In this document: positions 20,402-32,773 of the stretch, piece after piece
How positions within the stretch are numbered: the first letter of the stretch is position 1
Layout: every line of letters begins with the position of its first letter
NCBI GenBank assembly: GCA_022925895.1
Contig: JAKSYS010000408.1
Location: forward strand, 1-55,188
Direction: 5' to 3'
DNA length: 55,188 nucleotides
From: Fragilaria crotonensis
Taxonomy: Eukaryota > Bacillariophyta > Fragilariophyceae > Fragilariales > Fragilariaceae
Translations under genes and position numbers: made by a program
Notes under the pieces: model-generated
Told to the model about the DNA's origin: nothing
Seen by the model: the letters and a program-made list of their open reading frames with translations, nothing else
The model's database searches: none

Positions 20402-22849
20402 CAACTGTTGCACACCTTAGGTCCTTGCTGGCCGTGAAGTGAGCGGTGAGCCTAATACTTTGAACGCGAACATTCTCTAGGATTTGAGGGTAGGAGTAAG
20501 TCGTGTCAAGATGACAGAACTCGAACAGGAGCTAACATGTAAGATATAGTAGGAAATACTGTAGTGTGTAGTACTGGCGCGCAGATCCGATTTCAACTTT
20601 CAACTGGCACTCTGATTTTTCGTCTTTGACAGTCTTCATGGTCGGGTCGATGTTAATACTAGCCGTTAATCAAATTCAGGAATCAAATAAAGCAACCACG
20701 TGTAGGGCTAGAGCTAGGTATATTAACCTTGTAGAGAAAAACCCCGTGCTGTACTCTTGCTAAAGTGTGTATGAGTACAGTACAAGCATACCAAGAGCTT
20801 GCGACATTAAGTGCTAATGTAGTGGTGTGTAGTGTGCAGTGTGCAGTGTGCAGTGTGCAGTGTGCAGTGTGCAGTGTGCAGTGTGCAGTGTGCAGTGTGC
20901 AGTGTGCAGTGTGCAGTGTGCAGTGTGCAGTGTGCAGTGTGCAGTGTGCAGTGTGCAGTGTGCAGTGTGCAGTGTGCAGTGTGCAGTGTGCAGTGTGCAG
21001 TGTGCAGTGTGCAGTGTGCAGTGTGCAGTCAGCATCGTGCACTGTACACACGGCAATCCATGATGACTATACTCTAGATTGCAATTGCGAGTCTTATCCT
21101 TTGTTAACCCGTGCCAGCCCATTGATTTCATCACAACTGCTACATGGAACTTTTAAACAGAGAAGAATTCAAAAGGGACAACGAGCCCAGTGTAGCCCTG
21201 GATCTCTTGAGACATACAATAACAAAAAGAATGACAAACTTGCTTGTGACACACAAATAGTATCTCAGGACATGGCTGTCTTCTATCCCAGGAGTGTAAT
21301 TCAAAGACTGGAATGATTAGTCCATCTCAGGAAACAATAAGGCTGCATGAATGACCACCATCTTATGTGATTGTTCCACTTAATTGTAATCAACAAAAGC
21401 ATCCTCTGTCTCACATCCTACCCTTCTCAACACACCAGCAGCATTTTAAGTTGAGCAGGGGAAGTTTGTCTGATCTTGAATCAAAGCATGGCTGTACACA
21501 GGCAGGCGTAAAGATTGAAAAATCCAAGATTTTAATGATGAATGAGGAGGTGAACAGCCAGCCATGGCCTAGAAACCTTCAGTATTTTTGTATTTATTGT
21601 TTGCCAACAGTAAGGTTGGGTTGACAATTCAAAATTTGAAAAGCTCTATTTTTGGCATGCGCAAGGAGAATGAAAAGGAAAAAATGTGCAGTTATTCACT
21701 TTTTTGTCTCACATAGTAAGGGTGGGCCTAGCCCCCAAAAAATTACTAGCTTGTATGAACAGGGAAAGTATGTGCACTTGAGTTGGAGCATTTGTTTTTA
21801 TGCCTTGCTTGAACAGCACCAGTGGAGGGGGGATTCCAAAAAACACGTATCACTTGTTTTTGTAGATCGTTACGATACGTGTATTGTATTTTCAATGGGT
21901 TACAACCATGTGGATGTTAGTATTTCTAACTTTTTTGCTGTCGTTTCCAAAACACAACACATCCATTGATGGGCAATGAATTTGGTCGCTCCGTTGCATT
22001 TCATTCCATTCTTCTCCCTCTGTGAAAGTACCCTTGCATTCAGTTTGTTATGGACAAGAATACATGCTGTGGTACTTTATGTAGAGAAACATCATGCTCA
22101 GAAGCGCAAATGGTATCATAGCTACCGGTACCTGGTAGTTGCCAACCATCTTTGTCATTCTAGGTGTATCAAAAGACAGTTTAGAAGTAACTGTCTCAGT
22201 ACCAGCGTCGTATCAGCCAGTTGCCATTACATTCCTCATCAAGCACAGTATCTGACCTATCAGAGCATGGTGTAGGTTCGACAAATCCAAATTCCAACCA
22301 GAACAAGAAGGTTTGATAGCCCCGCCTGGGCTCGATTTTGCATGTTTCAGCTGTAAGAGGAATGGCTGCAGATTGCAAGATTATGAGCAGAAGTCAGAAG
22401 TACAATTTGTGATTTGTTTACCTCACACATCACACACACACAAATTTGGGCTAAAATTGCTGAAACAAAAAGTGTATGTTTATATATATATGTGATATTT
22501 TCTTTCAAAACGATAGAGCCTGATTTTTAACAATGGGATACACTTTTCGCGCGCTGCCGTTATCTAACGGACCAGATTTATTTAATTCGTGGATGTCTGC
22601 CTTCGTAATCTTTGATCCACTGGGCGCACGTATGGATGCTCTTAAAAACCAATATTGGATCCCGTATATAGTATGGAGTATATAACATGTTTCCACCTAA
22701 ATGTATGTATGATACTGTACGAGTGGAACACCGTCATGGCGTCATTGCAAGTATAATCCAGAATTTTCGATGTTTCACTCGCTATCACACGTGTTGCGTG
22801 GTCGAATCGAACCACTCCTTAGTAGTAGTTCAACTTTCTTGTCAGCGTC
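20402..22849. other. Long intergenic stretch, AT-richer, no gene recognised
   Basis: Apart from the 7-bp satellite I can identify nothing. Short open frames (longest about 100 codons at 21652-21969) have no recognisable motif and no consistent codon pattern. A CTACCGGTACC word, a variant of the recurrent palindrome, lies near 22122. The last ~100 bases precede the gene at 22850. Confidence 0.5.
20831..21029. repeat. (GTGTGCA)n 7-bp tandem repeat, about 28 units
   Basis: Nearly perfect heptamers over about 200 bp. Because 7 is not divisible by 3 and no unit contains a stop, all three forward frames and the reverse frames are open (CSVQCAV, CTLHTAH). The open frames here are therefore not genes. 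Confidence 0.97.
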
Positions 22850-24403
22850 ATGGTGCATTCTCGACGCGAGCTGCGGAGCATGGCACTCAAACATGGCAAC
22901 AGCAACATCCTTCGTCTTCGCATTCTCATCGCTGTCATGACATTACTTCTGTCCACAGTGACATTCGCAGGTGCAGCTGCAGTCGCCTCCGAGGAAGTCT
23001 CCCTTACGGATCTGGCAAATTTCATTACCCTGGCGACGTCGTACCTCGTCCGCGTGAGTCATACAAAGGAGCAAGACCCCAGGAACGAAGGAAAGTTTAC
23101 GTACATTGCCTATTTGGGTGAGGACCTTCCTCTTGATTTCACGTCCCGCAAGCAAAAAGAATACAATCTATTGCGTCACAACGGAGCCATTTACTCTTTG
23201 TCTCTGTCCTATACCAGAAAGAAGGATGAAGCTGTTCTAGCAGCCATGCAGAGATCAATTGGCTACCTCAAGAGGGAAGCAATCAGTCCTGTGCCAGATG
23301 TGTCCGACACCGAAATCTCGGATGACGGAAAGATATCAGAAGTACCAATCATTCCGAATCTTTTGGCTGCATGGGAGACTAAAGCGATAACTGGCGACTC
23401 TGGGTCCGTCAAAGCAAAACTGGGCGGAGCAGGCCTGGCCCTTATTGCCTTGGTTTCACTTGAAGAAATCACGCCTGGAGTGTCGGATCTCAACTACCTC
23501 CGACAAATTGGAGAGTTCATCAAGTTCTTGCAGCATGATAATGGATCATTCACCTGCAGGTACATTCCAACGGAAGGCGGAAAGGAAGATGAGTGGACTT
23601 CGCTCTATTACCCTGGTGAAGCTGCGTTGGGGTTGGTGTATCTGGCGACAATTGAAACTGACGCCTCGTACCGACAACGGTGGATAACTGTGGCAACCAA
23701 GGCACTCATGTACTTGGAGTCACTCCGCCGTACACAGGATTTGTCCGAAATAGAACCCGATCATTGGGCACTCCTTTCCACGCAGCGATTGTTACCTCTG
23801 TTGGACCCATCATCTAAGGAGTACTGGCTTGTATATGACCACGGTGTGCGGGTGGTCAAGTCCATGCTTGCTGGACACAGCAAGAAGGACCTCAAGGATA
23901 AAAACAAGGGATGTTTCACCGGAGATGAGCGCACCTGTCCAACAGCTACAAGGCTGGAAGGGTTGACGGCGTCACTGAGCTTCGTCAGAGATTCCGAGAT
24001 GTTCGTCTCTGAATATGAAGACAAGGCTGAGAGGTTAATCGATAGGATGCGCCACGATATTCGTCTCGGTATCCAGTTCTTAATAGAGTCTCAAGAAACT
24101 GACGACAGTCATAACATGCATGGAGGCGTGCCTGTCATCTTTCCGGCCGAGAACCACCATTCGAGGGAAGTTCGGGTGGACTACGTACAGCATTCCATGT
24201 CGGCCATGATTGCATACGAGACGCTGTTGCTGTCTGAGAAGCACCGCAAGAGATTGGGTTTCGGCATCAGCATGCCCGATAAACCAAAGGTTTTAGATGA
24301 AGGCTTCCCTTCGTGGTATCTCTTGGTTGTGTTCACAGTTGCGCTAACAGGAGTTGCAGTGTTTTCGTCGAAGAAGAAAGAGAAAGGAAACAAAAATGTG
24401 TGA
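22850..24403 (+). CDS. Membrane-anchored alpha-hairpin-barrel (terpene-cyclase/six-hairpin-glycosidase-like) protein
   Basis: A single exon of 517 codons. N-terminal signal peptide or anchor at about residues 20-46 (LRILIAVMTLLLSTVTFAGAAAVA) and a C-terminal helix at about 483-505 (WYLLVVFTVALTGVAVF) followed by a Lys-rich tail, so type I topology with a lumenal or extracellular body. The body repeats helix pairs with LRHNGAIYSLSLSY, LGGAGLALIALV, QHDNGSFTCRY and YYPGEAALGLVYL. That pattern recalls bacterial proteins of the alpha/alpha-toroid class. The GxF after QxDNG resembles QW-type motifs, but I see no DXDD or DCTA terpene-cyclase motif, so enzyme activity is not claimed. HNMHGGVPVIF near residue 425 may line the barrel. 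The upstream Met was taken; a Met at residue 11 is also possible. Confidence 0.75.
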   Translation: MVHSRRELRSMALKHGNSNILRLRILIAVMTLLLSTVTFAGAAAVASEEVSLTDLANFITLATSYLVRVSHTKEQDPRNEGKFTYIAYLGEDLPLDFTSRKQKEYNLLRHNGAIYSLSLSYTRKKDEAVLAAMQRSIGYLKREAISPVPDVSDTEISDDGKISEVPIIPNLLAAWETKAITGDSGSVKAKLGGAGLALIALVSLEEITPGVSDLNYLRQIGEFIKFLQHDNGSFTCRYIPTEGGKEDEWTSLYYPGEAALGLVYLATIETDASYRQRWITVATKALMYLESLRRTQDLSEIEPDHWALLSTQRLLPLLDPSSKEYWLVYDHGVRVVKSMLAGHSKKDLKDKNKGCFTGDERTCPTATRLEGLTASLSFVRDSEMFVSEYEDKAERLIDRMRHDIRLGIQFLIESQETDDSHNMHGGVPVIFPAENHHSREVRVDYVQHSMSAMIAYETLLLSEKHRKRLGFGISMPDKPKVLDEGFPSWYLLVVFTVALTGVAVFSSKKKEKGNKNV

Positions 24404-25100
24404 ATGACTTTCTTTTATCCCAATTGTGCCTAGCAACATGGTACTCGGAGTACAACGTACCAGTCATCTGCAGTACCAGGCAATTGATGGCTGGTAATAC
24501 CTTGGTACAAGTAGCCTTGATCCTATTCACAGAGGGTGGATACTAACGTAAGTTTGTTATTTGTCCGCCCTCGTTTTACTTAGTTTTGACCAAAAAAATC
24601 GTGTGGTAGTAACGACAGTAAATCCGGGATCCAGGGTAAATACCGATTGATGCAACATTGCCAATCCTTCTCGCTATTACCAGGTAGTATTCCAGAGATG
24701 TTGATAGTATGATGATGGTGATATGGATGATCTTGGTGTTGCGGATGATGTCATAAGTCACTGCAACCCTTCCTTGTTTTTTTCTGCCTTACACTCCTGG
24801 GAACAACTTTCAACGTGACCCTGCAGCATCCATTTGTGTATTGGAAAAACTAGTCACTGACACTTAACTTTTTGTATTGAACAATATGTAGTTGTTGTTG
24901 GTGCGCCGACCTTTGCACAATCTGTCCCGACAGAAGAGCACTATTCTTTCTCCATGTTCTAGTTCACCACCAACAATGTGGCATCAAACCTTCCTTTAGG
25001 TGGTTCCAAGTGTTTATCCTTTCTCGTACCTCATTCCTAACCTCAAATCATAAGTATATTTTGCAATCCTTCCCGGCAGAGGAGTGTCCTTCGCTCTCTT
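24404..25100. other. Intergenic, no gene recognised
   Basis: The 3' flank of the preceding gene, with GTAC words at 24440-24510. Nothing with coding character. Confidence 0.45.
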
Positions 25101-26420
25101 AGTCACACTGACACTATATGTACATATGTACCATCAAAATTTTGAGAGTATCCGTAACAGTTGCATTGGGAAGGGAGTGCCCCACACGTTTTGAGTGGCA
25201 CAACATGTCCGCCACCAATTGCCTCGATTGCGAATCGGGGTGATTGGTCAATGGGAAAAGGTCTTGACACAAACTGGCAATTTGCCAACGTAAATGCCTA
25301 CCTTGGACGTTGCCTCTGTGGCCTAGACCCAAACCTCTGTACATTTTCTGTACTCTCCCATCCATGGACAGTGGACAATCCAGTTCATGAACCTGATATT
25401 GAAGAGGCATTGCAATTAATGCATGGTGTAATTATTGCTCAACACCCCATCAGTATCCTCACGGTTTTGGTTTGACAATTGATGTCTGTTGCCTTTGCCT
25501 CCAATTGGTTACTATGTGCTTCATCTGCTCTTCATTGTTGTCCTGGACATTCAATTGTCTGCCGTTCCTCTCCTTCAAAATCCTGGGCTACTACTTTGTT
25601 GTTTGAAAACATTCATCACAATTGAAAGTTTGAATTGTTCACTGGCTGTACCTTCTGGCATCCCACCTCATGTCAAGCAGCTAAATCTGATGACGTTGCT
25701 CCATGAGCATTGCCAAACAGCACTGCTATGATGGGACAATCAGCAATAATCAGCAATCTGCTGTTGTAAGAGAGTATATCTTTGAGGCTATGGCGTTAAG
25801 ACCTATTGAAAATGGTCAAATCACCCCCTGCCACCAGATTGTGGACATATTGGATGAGATCAGGAATGGTATCTGAGAGGATGTGCAGGCTCAACTTGAA
25901 CTCATTCATGCTGAACCTGTCATTAACTGTCAAGGCACTGTTGATGCTGTAGCAACTGGGAATGGTGGAGGACTGCAGTGGACACTATTGACACATGCAG
26001 GCAGGTTCTTGTGGGATGTTCCCCATACCTTTGCCTTCCCAGTATCTGTAAAGAGAGATGTGGGTTGGTGCCTGTGGCTTCAAGGAATGCCGGCAGATAT
26101 GATGGTGGTGGGTGAGAATGGGGGAATTGATACAAAACAAGATCAAAGCCTTTCGGAAGAAGCTTGCAGAGGCTTTCAAGTTGCACTGGACGCCACTATT
26201 TGCAATGATTGAGAAGGGTGTGGGTGAGATGTCTGGGAACGGAGTATGTGAAAACAAGGGTTAGCTATGTTTTTCAAACAACAAAGCTTCTTCACAATGA
26301 TTGGGAAATTGCCACATGGGCAATGTACTACTTGGTGAGCAGGAGTGTGAATATGAAAAAGGGGAAAAGTGACGACAATCCGCCCAGGATTGAAGTGCCA
26401 TTGAGGCACAAATGCTGTGG
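25101..26420 (+). pseudogene. Decayed coding remnant of a repeated diatom family
   Basis: Fragments in several plus-strand frames read like a protein seen repeatedly in diatom genomes, from memory: VREYIFEAMALRPIENGQI (about 25765), HAGRFLWDVPHTFAFPV and DVGWCLWLQGMPA (about 25995-26095), IKAFRKKLAEAFKLHWTPLF (about 26140-26200), and RVSYVF...NDWEIATW (about 26255-26320). Stops and frame shifts interrupt it many times, so it cannot make a protein. I cannot name the family's function; its multicopy nature suggests a transposon-associated gene. The 5' limit is uncertain, since only the part from about 25760 is convincing. Confidence 0.45.
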
Positions 26421-27195
26421 TCATCTGCCTAGGTCAGCAGCCAGAGCAACAACGCCGTCATGGCCCACACACTGTGATTCAGCAGGAGGCAGCACAAGTG
26501 ACACACACCAACCATGACTCTGCCAACGATGGTTTCGAGTAACCGATGAACACAGTGAGAAACACTTGAAAAAACCATCACAAATACCACAAACACATGA
26601 CACGACTGCACAGGAAGATCTGGTGATTATGAACCTTATTTTGTTGAAGGAATAGGATAAAAACTGTGGTTTCACTTCAGACGTCACAGCAATGGTGCTG
26701 TGAAGAATGGCATGGTGTGTTAGTGCAAATTTGTTGGCACCATCTTGTCAACAACATGGTGCAAAGGATGCTAGCAATATGTTTGTGGTTTTTGGCTTTC
26801 CAGGCAGAACAAATCTTGAGATGCTGGACATCTGACCCATTGGTGATTGTGCATCACAAATATTTTGCAGCATCTTGGTTTTAAGTAGTATTGAAGCTAC
26901 ACAAACTTGTTTACATACATCAATATATGTGATCATTGCTTAACTACATTGCCATTTAGGTTATACACCTATTCTAGAGGCATAGCTTAGGTGTATGCTT
27001 TCCCCCCTCACTTATACGGCTCCTCGTATACGAGTAAAGACTACCGATAGAGAGAGAACAACTCATTTTAACAAGAAATATGCACACATGTATGATACAT
27101 ACATGCCTGTAAGCTGTAAGTGCCCTTCATACTACCAAATTGCTCTTAGACGAACTGTGATTCGACGCTGCAACGGAAGGTGTTAGGAGCTGTAA
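26421..27195. other. Intergenic before the TACTGC microsatellite
   Basis: No gene recognised. It probably includes the 3' end of the decayed element at 25.1-26.4 kb. Confidence 0.4.
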
Positions 27196-27371
27196 TGTAC
27201 TGCTGTACTGCTGTACTGCTGTACTGCTGTACTGCTGTACTGCTGTACTGCTGTACTGCTGTACTGCTATACTGCTGTACTGCTGAACTGCTGTACTGAT
27301 ACTGCTATACTGCTATACTGCTATACTGCTATACTGCTGTACTGCTGTACTGCTGTACTGCTATACTGCTA
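27196..27371. repeat. (TGTACTGC)n microsatellite, left of element B
   Basis: About 22 units of an 8-bp repeat TACTGCTG/TACTGCTA. The same repeat type continues on the far side of element B (32997-33084), so the two blocks were once one array. Confidence 0.92.
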
Positions 27372-27655
27372 CAATAGCGACCAAGGAGTGGGATGACTCG
27401 TGTTGAAAGACTCGACCATTTGTGCGTAACCTTTCTTTTCCTATATACGAATCCGTTTATTCGCCATGTTGTCAATAACGTTGTGCAACGGAAGGACTAA
27501 GTACTCGTGTTTTGGAATAAACGTCTTAAAACGCCGTCTCTCTAAGTAATTTTCGAGGAGTAAGATAACCGTAATTTGATTTTACGCAAGTCTAAACCAG
27601 ATTTTGGCATACGTCTCCCTTTTACACCATAGCAGTCGCTTGTTAACATGCAATC

Positions 27656-29100
27656 ATGACAGCGTTGCCAACAGGTCCTCCTCCATTTTGTTGGAATGAA
27701 GTTGAACCTGAAGATCATGATGAAGGGCAAGATGGTGTTGTGGCTTCTTCTCATTCCTGCTACTCAAAGCAGCTGAAGACTGATCTCGTGCCGGGCACCT
27801 TTATCTTAGCTGCGGCAGCAAGCGACGATATCAGCAGTAACAGCAACAGAGGACGAGGGCGTGAGATTGTCGCAAGAATTGTAAGGGCTGTTGGAGGCGG
27901 CCCACCCTTGTCAGTTGAGGTGAACATTTTCAGGAAAATGTCAGAAGTTGTTGCCGGACAAGAACAGGGAAGAGAGAGCGCAACTTATTGCCTCAGGGGT
28001 TTCGTGAATGTCATTTGAGACATATACCAGAGATAGTCCAGACAACGGAGCTGAGGGTTGTCGCCATGACCAACATTACAAATTTGGCATTTGTCTTCAC
28101 CGCAGCGTCACTGAACGACACGTCGAACTTCTATTTCACTTGTCAGGGGATGGCAAATGCTTTCCTCTTGAGATACCGAGTCAATTCACCAAGGGAGGAA
28201 GATTCAAGTAACCAGCACGCCCGAAGAAGAAACACCGTTTTTGATCGAAGTTCCCAGGAGATGCTGTCTTCCCTTTCCCTCCTGTTACGCAAATTCAAGG
28301 TATTTTGACTGCTTTGCTCGACGAATTTGGAACAATATTGTATTAGTGAAGTTGGAGATTATGAAGTTGCTTGGGAGATACTCGAAGCAACAAGGGCTAT
28401 TCGGACGCGAGTGTGCTCGGCTGTATCTGACAGCCGAGACATGGGGCTTTATTTGCCTTCAGTGCAATGATGTACTGAAGGCTTCTGATTTTGGATCATC
28501 AAAACGGCATCGTGTTCATCGTACCGTAGAGAGTGGACTTGTCGTTAAAGCTGCTCGGGTTCAGAAATTTTGCACTGTTATGCGATTTTCAACAAAGACT
28601 GAACTCAAGGGCCTCTCTCGTCTCCTTGGAGAATCAGTTACCGCAGGCCAGCGATGTCGTCTGCCAAAAAAGCTCTGAACCCAAATCCCTATTGATCAAT
28701 GATGTTATAAATGTCGTTTGCGGGTCAGATGCAAGAGAATCATGCTTCATAGCGCGGACTCCTTGCGACGGTATTGATTTCGAGTTTGATGTGTGAGCTG
28801 TTTATCACAGTGCGATATTCACGTTATGCATATACAAAAAACACAAGCATTGCACATGGACGCGATCCTTTGCTGTATTCGCTGATTGCTCGTTCCAATC
28901 CGTACATTTTGCAAAACGAGGATACTATTGCTGAAGACAATGACAACACCGATGACGAGTCAGAGTCTGGTGTTGTCGTGCAGGAAAGTGAATTCCAAGA
29001 TGGCGATGGTCGGCTATGGCGAGTGACTCATTTAAACGAAATGCATGTCGTTGCGAAGTGCATATATCCAAAACAAAAAATCAAATGCATGGTAGCTTGA
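27656..29100 (+). pseudogene. Element B accessory gene, frame-broken, unknown function
   Basis: Starts MTALPTGPPPFCWNEVEPED, and continues GREIVARIVRAVGGGPPLSVE to about 28018. It then moves through other frames (RHIPEIVQTTELRVVAMTN; HRVHRTVESGLVVKAARVQK at about 28510; KSLLINDVINVVCGSDARES at about 28690) and ends in an acidic segment (EDNDNTDDESESGVVVQESEF) and LWRVTHLNEMHVVAKC with a stop at 29098. I do not recognise the family. The position, tail to tail with the large gene and inside the same terminal repeats, says it belongs to the transposon. At least three frame changes; probably dead, unless the breaks are assembly errors. Confidence 0.5.
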
Positions 29101-29238
29101 AATCATTCGACCTCACATTGGCTAAACAATGGATAAGACAACGACTTGCTGGCTAGGTGCAGCGACACAACTAGCTAGTAGCAGTACAACTAGTGTTGAT
29201 AACAAGCAGTAGCACAAACACTAGTACTACTAGTAGTC

Positions 29239-32200
29239 TCATTCATAAACGTCGTCGTCATCATTGTTTTCGGAAATCATCTGTGTCCGGTAACCTTTCG
29301 GAAGAGGATGCATTTCTGCATACTGACGAATGCTTGTTTCGGTGGTGCGACAAAGGAACATGAGTCGTCTTTGTAGCCACCGAGCAATCGGAATCAGTCG
29401 CGACTTTTTGCTGTCTCCTCTCACGCCACCTCCATGATTCGTCCGCCGAAAGAAAAAGGTCTTCACTAATGAATTCATAGCCTCCCAACCTTGTTGGGAG
29501 AATCGGTACAGGTTTCGCCATTTATACAAGTAATCGGAGATATGCCCCGCTCCAATCATGTGCAGATAGTTAGTCACCCCCTCCTTTTGCCACAATCGAA
29601 TCCATGCTTGAAAAAACTTATCTGCATGGCATTGATAAGTCGATATCTCAGCATTTGTGAAGTCTTCACGTTTCCTGACAAGCACCATTGCTATCCGATA
29701 ATTGTTGACCGCTGTCGTCCATAACAATTGTCTCTCTGGATCTACAACGCAAAATTCAATCATGACATCAAGCAAATTGACAATTCGACGTGTGCGAACG
29801 TTGTCCATAGTAATAGGACCGACTTCCTTCTTTTTAGCGTCAAAGGGGCACATCCACTGACAGGGGTCTTCAGCGGTTCCAAGAATTGATTTGTTGATCA
29901 AGCCTTCAAGATCGGAAACGAATCGAGACACTCTGACACCTTCCGCGTTGACATCCAAATAAATGTGTTTCTTCTTTGCGTTTGAGAGTCCCTCGATAAC
30001 GATCATAGTCAAAAGCTTGATTCCATTGCGATTCTCCATGTGAAGAATGCATGGTAAGGTATTCATGAGCAGGAAATATGCCCCTTCTTTCGCATCACCG
30101 TGCGCTATCTCGTTAGTCAGTCTAACGATCGTGGACTCTCGTTTCAGCGAATCCTGTAAACGATCACGTCGCGTCTCAATGCTTCCTCCAGTGTCGAGAC
30201 TGCGGAGCATTAGTTCGTCCGAAAGCAACTGAGAGAACAAGCGCATCTCGATAGCGTTCTGCGGCAGGAAGTAAATTGAAAAAGCATTGGTTGTAGAGCT
30301 TACAAGTGGTTGCTCCACATCGACGTCATCACAACTCATCTTAGACTCTGCTCTAATCTCATTGAGAGCATTCCCCAAGACAGACAACAGCTCAGCCACT
30401 TCTGTTTTGATTGATTGGACTCGCTCTGGGGATGCGATCTCTTTATGAAAGCAAAGCCACTCAGGATCCTCATTCAACGAACACCATCGGGCACACAAAC
30501 GTGGATTTGGCGTGGCCAAACAATCCGATTCTGTTGCACATCCGGTGCATGGTAGCGTATGGACCTTAGCGGCCCCGCCTTTGCACAATCCCTTCCACTG
30601 TGCGCTCAAATCGCAGTTCGTCATGCATTTGAATGGCATGAAGCCTTCAAGCTCTGGTGGGATAGTGTCAAGTGAGCCAAGGTTGTCAAGAAACGAGAAC
30701 AATGTTGCGAATTCTTTAAACGTCTCCTTTGTCTCGCGTCCCATCATGATTTTCAAAGGTATGCAAAGGTTCCGCGACTGTGCCTTCATAGTTGTCGGAT
30801 TGTCCAATAGGGGTTGCCTCGTCAAAGGGCACCTCGCGCCTCGGTCGGTGATCTTAATTCCTCCAGCTATAATGGACAAATTTTTTGTTAAGGATGCACC
30901 ATCGATAGACGATGCCATGGACAGCGATCGAAACTTTCCGACCTCATTTAAATGGAAAGCCTGCGTAATGCATATCATTGCTTTGGCATAATTGAACTCA
31001 ACTACTTCGCCATTGTTTGTTGTTTCTTTCAACTCGAATGGGCATCGCGGACGAGCATACCATTCAACCAAACTTGCCATACGTTTGATTTCGGACTTTG
31101 AAGGAATCATCGAACCCCGATACCACTTCAATCCTGATGTCTCGACTCTTCTTAGTACGTCAATCCCTTCATAGGACAGAGTACCACCAGACAAATCCAT
31201 CTCTCGCAATACATTATAAGAGTGAACACATTTTCTCTGAAGTGTTTGCGACAGAGCTTCAACAATTCCGGCAGGTTTGAGCCCTCGTTCCACACAGCCT
31301 GCGCAACCAAGGGACCGGTTCGTTTCGAATTCCATCTCGGATACTTTTTCAAAACATCCTGAATTGATTGCAACACTTCATGTTTGAAAACCTGGTTCCA
31401 ACTGTGACTGCGACCACGCTTACTTTGCGAATTTGTAGGGATGCTCGCTGTTGCTCTGGTGAAGGCTTCCCTCCTTGCCGATTCATCCAATCCTTTGTTT
31501 TTTTAGCGGTGTCTTCTAATACTTTATTCTTTCGTGACATGTCTTGTATTCTCTCTTTCAGCAGAACTACCTTTCCTTGTAACTGATTGAGCACAATATC
31601 TTTTTCTCGAAGCAGCTGCCGCAGTGTTTCTGCATTCACCAGCAATCCTCCACCATCTAGCATAGTATACGCTCTCGTAGCATTAGGGATTGGAAACTCG
31701 TCATCTGCTGCATGCGGACAATCGGACATGCCGGTTTCATCACGCTCCTCGTTGTCGGAATTCGTATCACGACTCTCTTTGGCATCACTAGGAGTATCAC
31801 TGAGCTCGCCGTCATCTAATCCACCCCCCGACGAAGAAGAACCCGAAGAAGCGACAGACCGATGTCCTTTTAGTACACCAGCACAACCACTCAAATTTGA
31901 ACTGGCACGAGAATTGATAGCACTGCTGTTGAGAGCATCTCTTGCAAGGTTTGATTTGACTGTACTTAACTTGCAGTATTCGTTGCGAACAGATGTTGGA
32001 TGCGAAAAACAGCTGTGATTTGCAGTGCAACGAAATCGTGTTGACAGTCTTGACCCCTTAATGTTGCTATCTGGAAGACGATCATCCCATAAATCACAAG
32101 GGTTGCAGAAAAAGAATCCTTGCCCTCGAAACGCAAAATGACGAGTCCGTCCATAGTCTGTGCACATCGGCCTTCGTCGTCCTCTCAAGAATCTCTCACT

Positions 32201-32538
32201 TGGTGAAGGTGGAGTTGTAGCAGCTCGCGTCGAAGCACTCGGAGGTGTCCCTAATTCTTCCTCAATTTTTTGCTGAGCTCTCGTTGTCCTCGTTGTTCTT
32301 GCCGGCGTAACCGCTGCTGTATCTTTCTCTACGGCCCCCCATTATTGTTGTTGTCGTACTGTGTTGCCGCCGTACCACGACCATCATGCTCAGTTGAAGT
32401 TTCCAGCAGCAACTTTCTCTTGAGCCGACGTCTTTTGGACTCCCTTCTAGCTGCACGTCCGTACGAGGCTTCCATGTGCTCGACCCGATTCCCAGAACGT
32501 GTGTACATGATGATGATGGGGATCAAGGACAAATGCAC
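29239..32538 (-). pseudogene. Element B large protein, putative transposase, three frame breaks
   Basis: The C-terminal 698 codons (31335-29239) are one open frame. They contain LSYEGIDVLRRVET, SSIDGASLTKNLSIIAGGIKITD (a possible first catalytic Asp of an RNase-H-like fold), FPFK-like CIPLKIMMGRETKE, a Cys-rich segment (LPCTGCATESDC...ARWCSLNEDPEWLCFHK) and a C-terminal RFSQQGWEAMNSLVKTFFFRR...IPIARWLQRRLMFL. I remember the same layout from multicopy proteins of diatoms, dinoflagellates and cnidarians. Upstream parts continue in other frames: RGRSHSWNQVFKHEVLQSI (31490 on), a coiled-coil and acidic region (32188-31480), and an N-terminal basic region starting at 32538. Breaks lie near 32340 (a C6 run on the plus strand), 31480 and 31230. 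The transposase role is inferred. Confidence 0.6.
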
Positions 32539-32773
32539 AACAGCAACTCCTTGTTTGACTTATCTAGCTAGTCTAGCTACATTGATCCTGCTCAGTGTAT
32601 CGATCGACACACCCCAATCTGGTACCAAATTGGTGTGGAAGGTGTGCAAGAACTTTTTGACGTCACAAATTGATATTTTTTGGATGACCTCTGGTGTAGA
32701 ATTGTACACAAAAATCTGTGTCCATGTCAAAAACTATTTTATCTCTGTGACCGACTGCCTCCAAGGCTGAAAG

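Noticed and set aside
20765-21316. Cys-rich open frames on both strands
   Set aside because: They are translations of the 7-bp satellite, open in every frame.
32270-32770. A 166-codon plus-strand frame
   Set aside because: It is antisense to the N-terminal coding part of the element B large gene, with Arg/Cys/Ser bias typical of a shadow frame.
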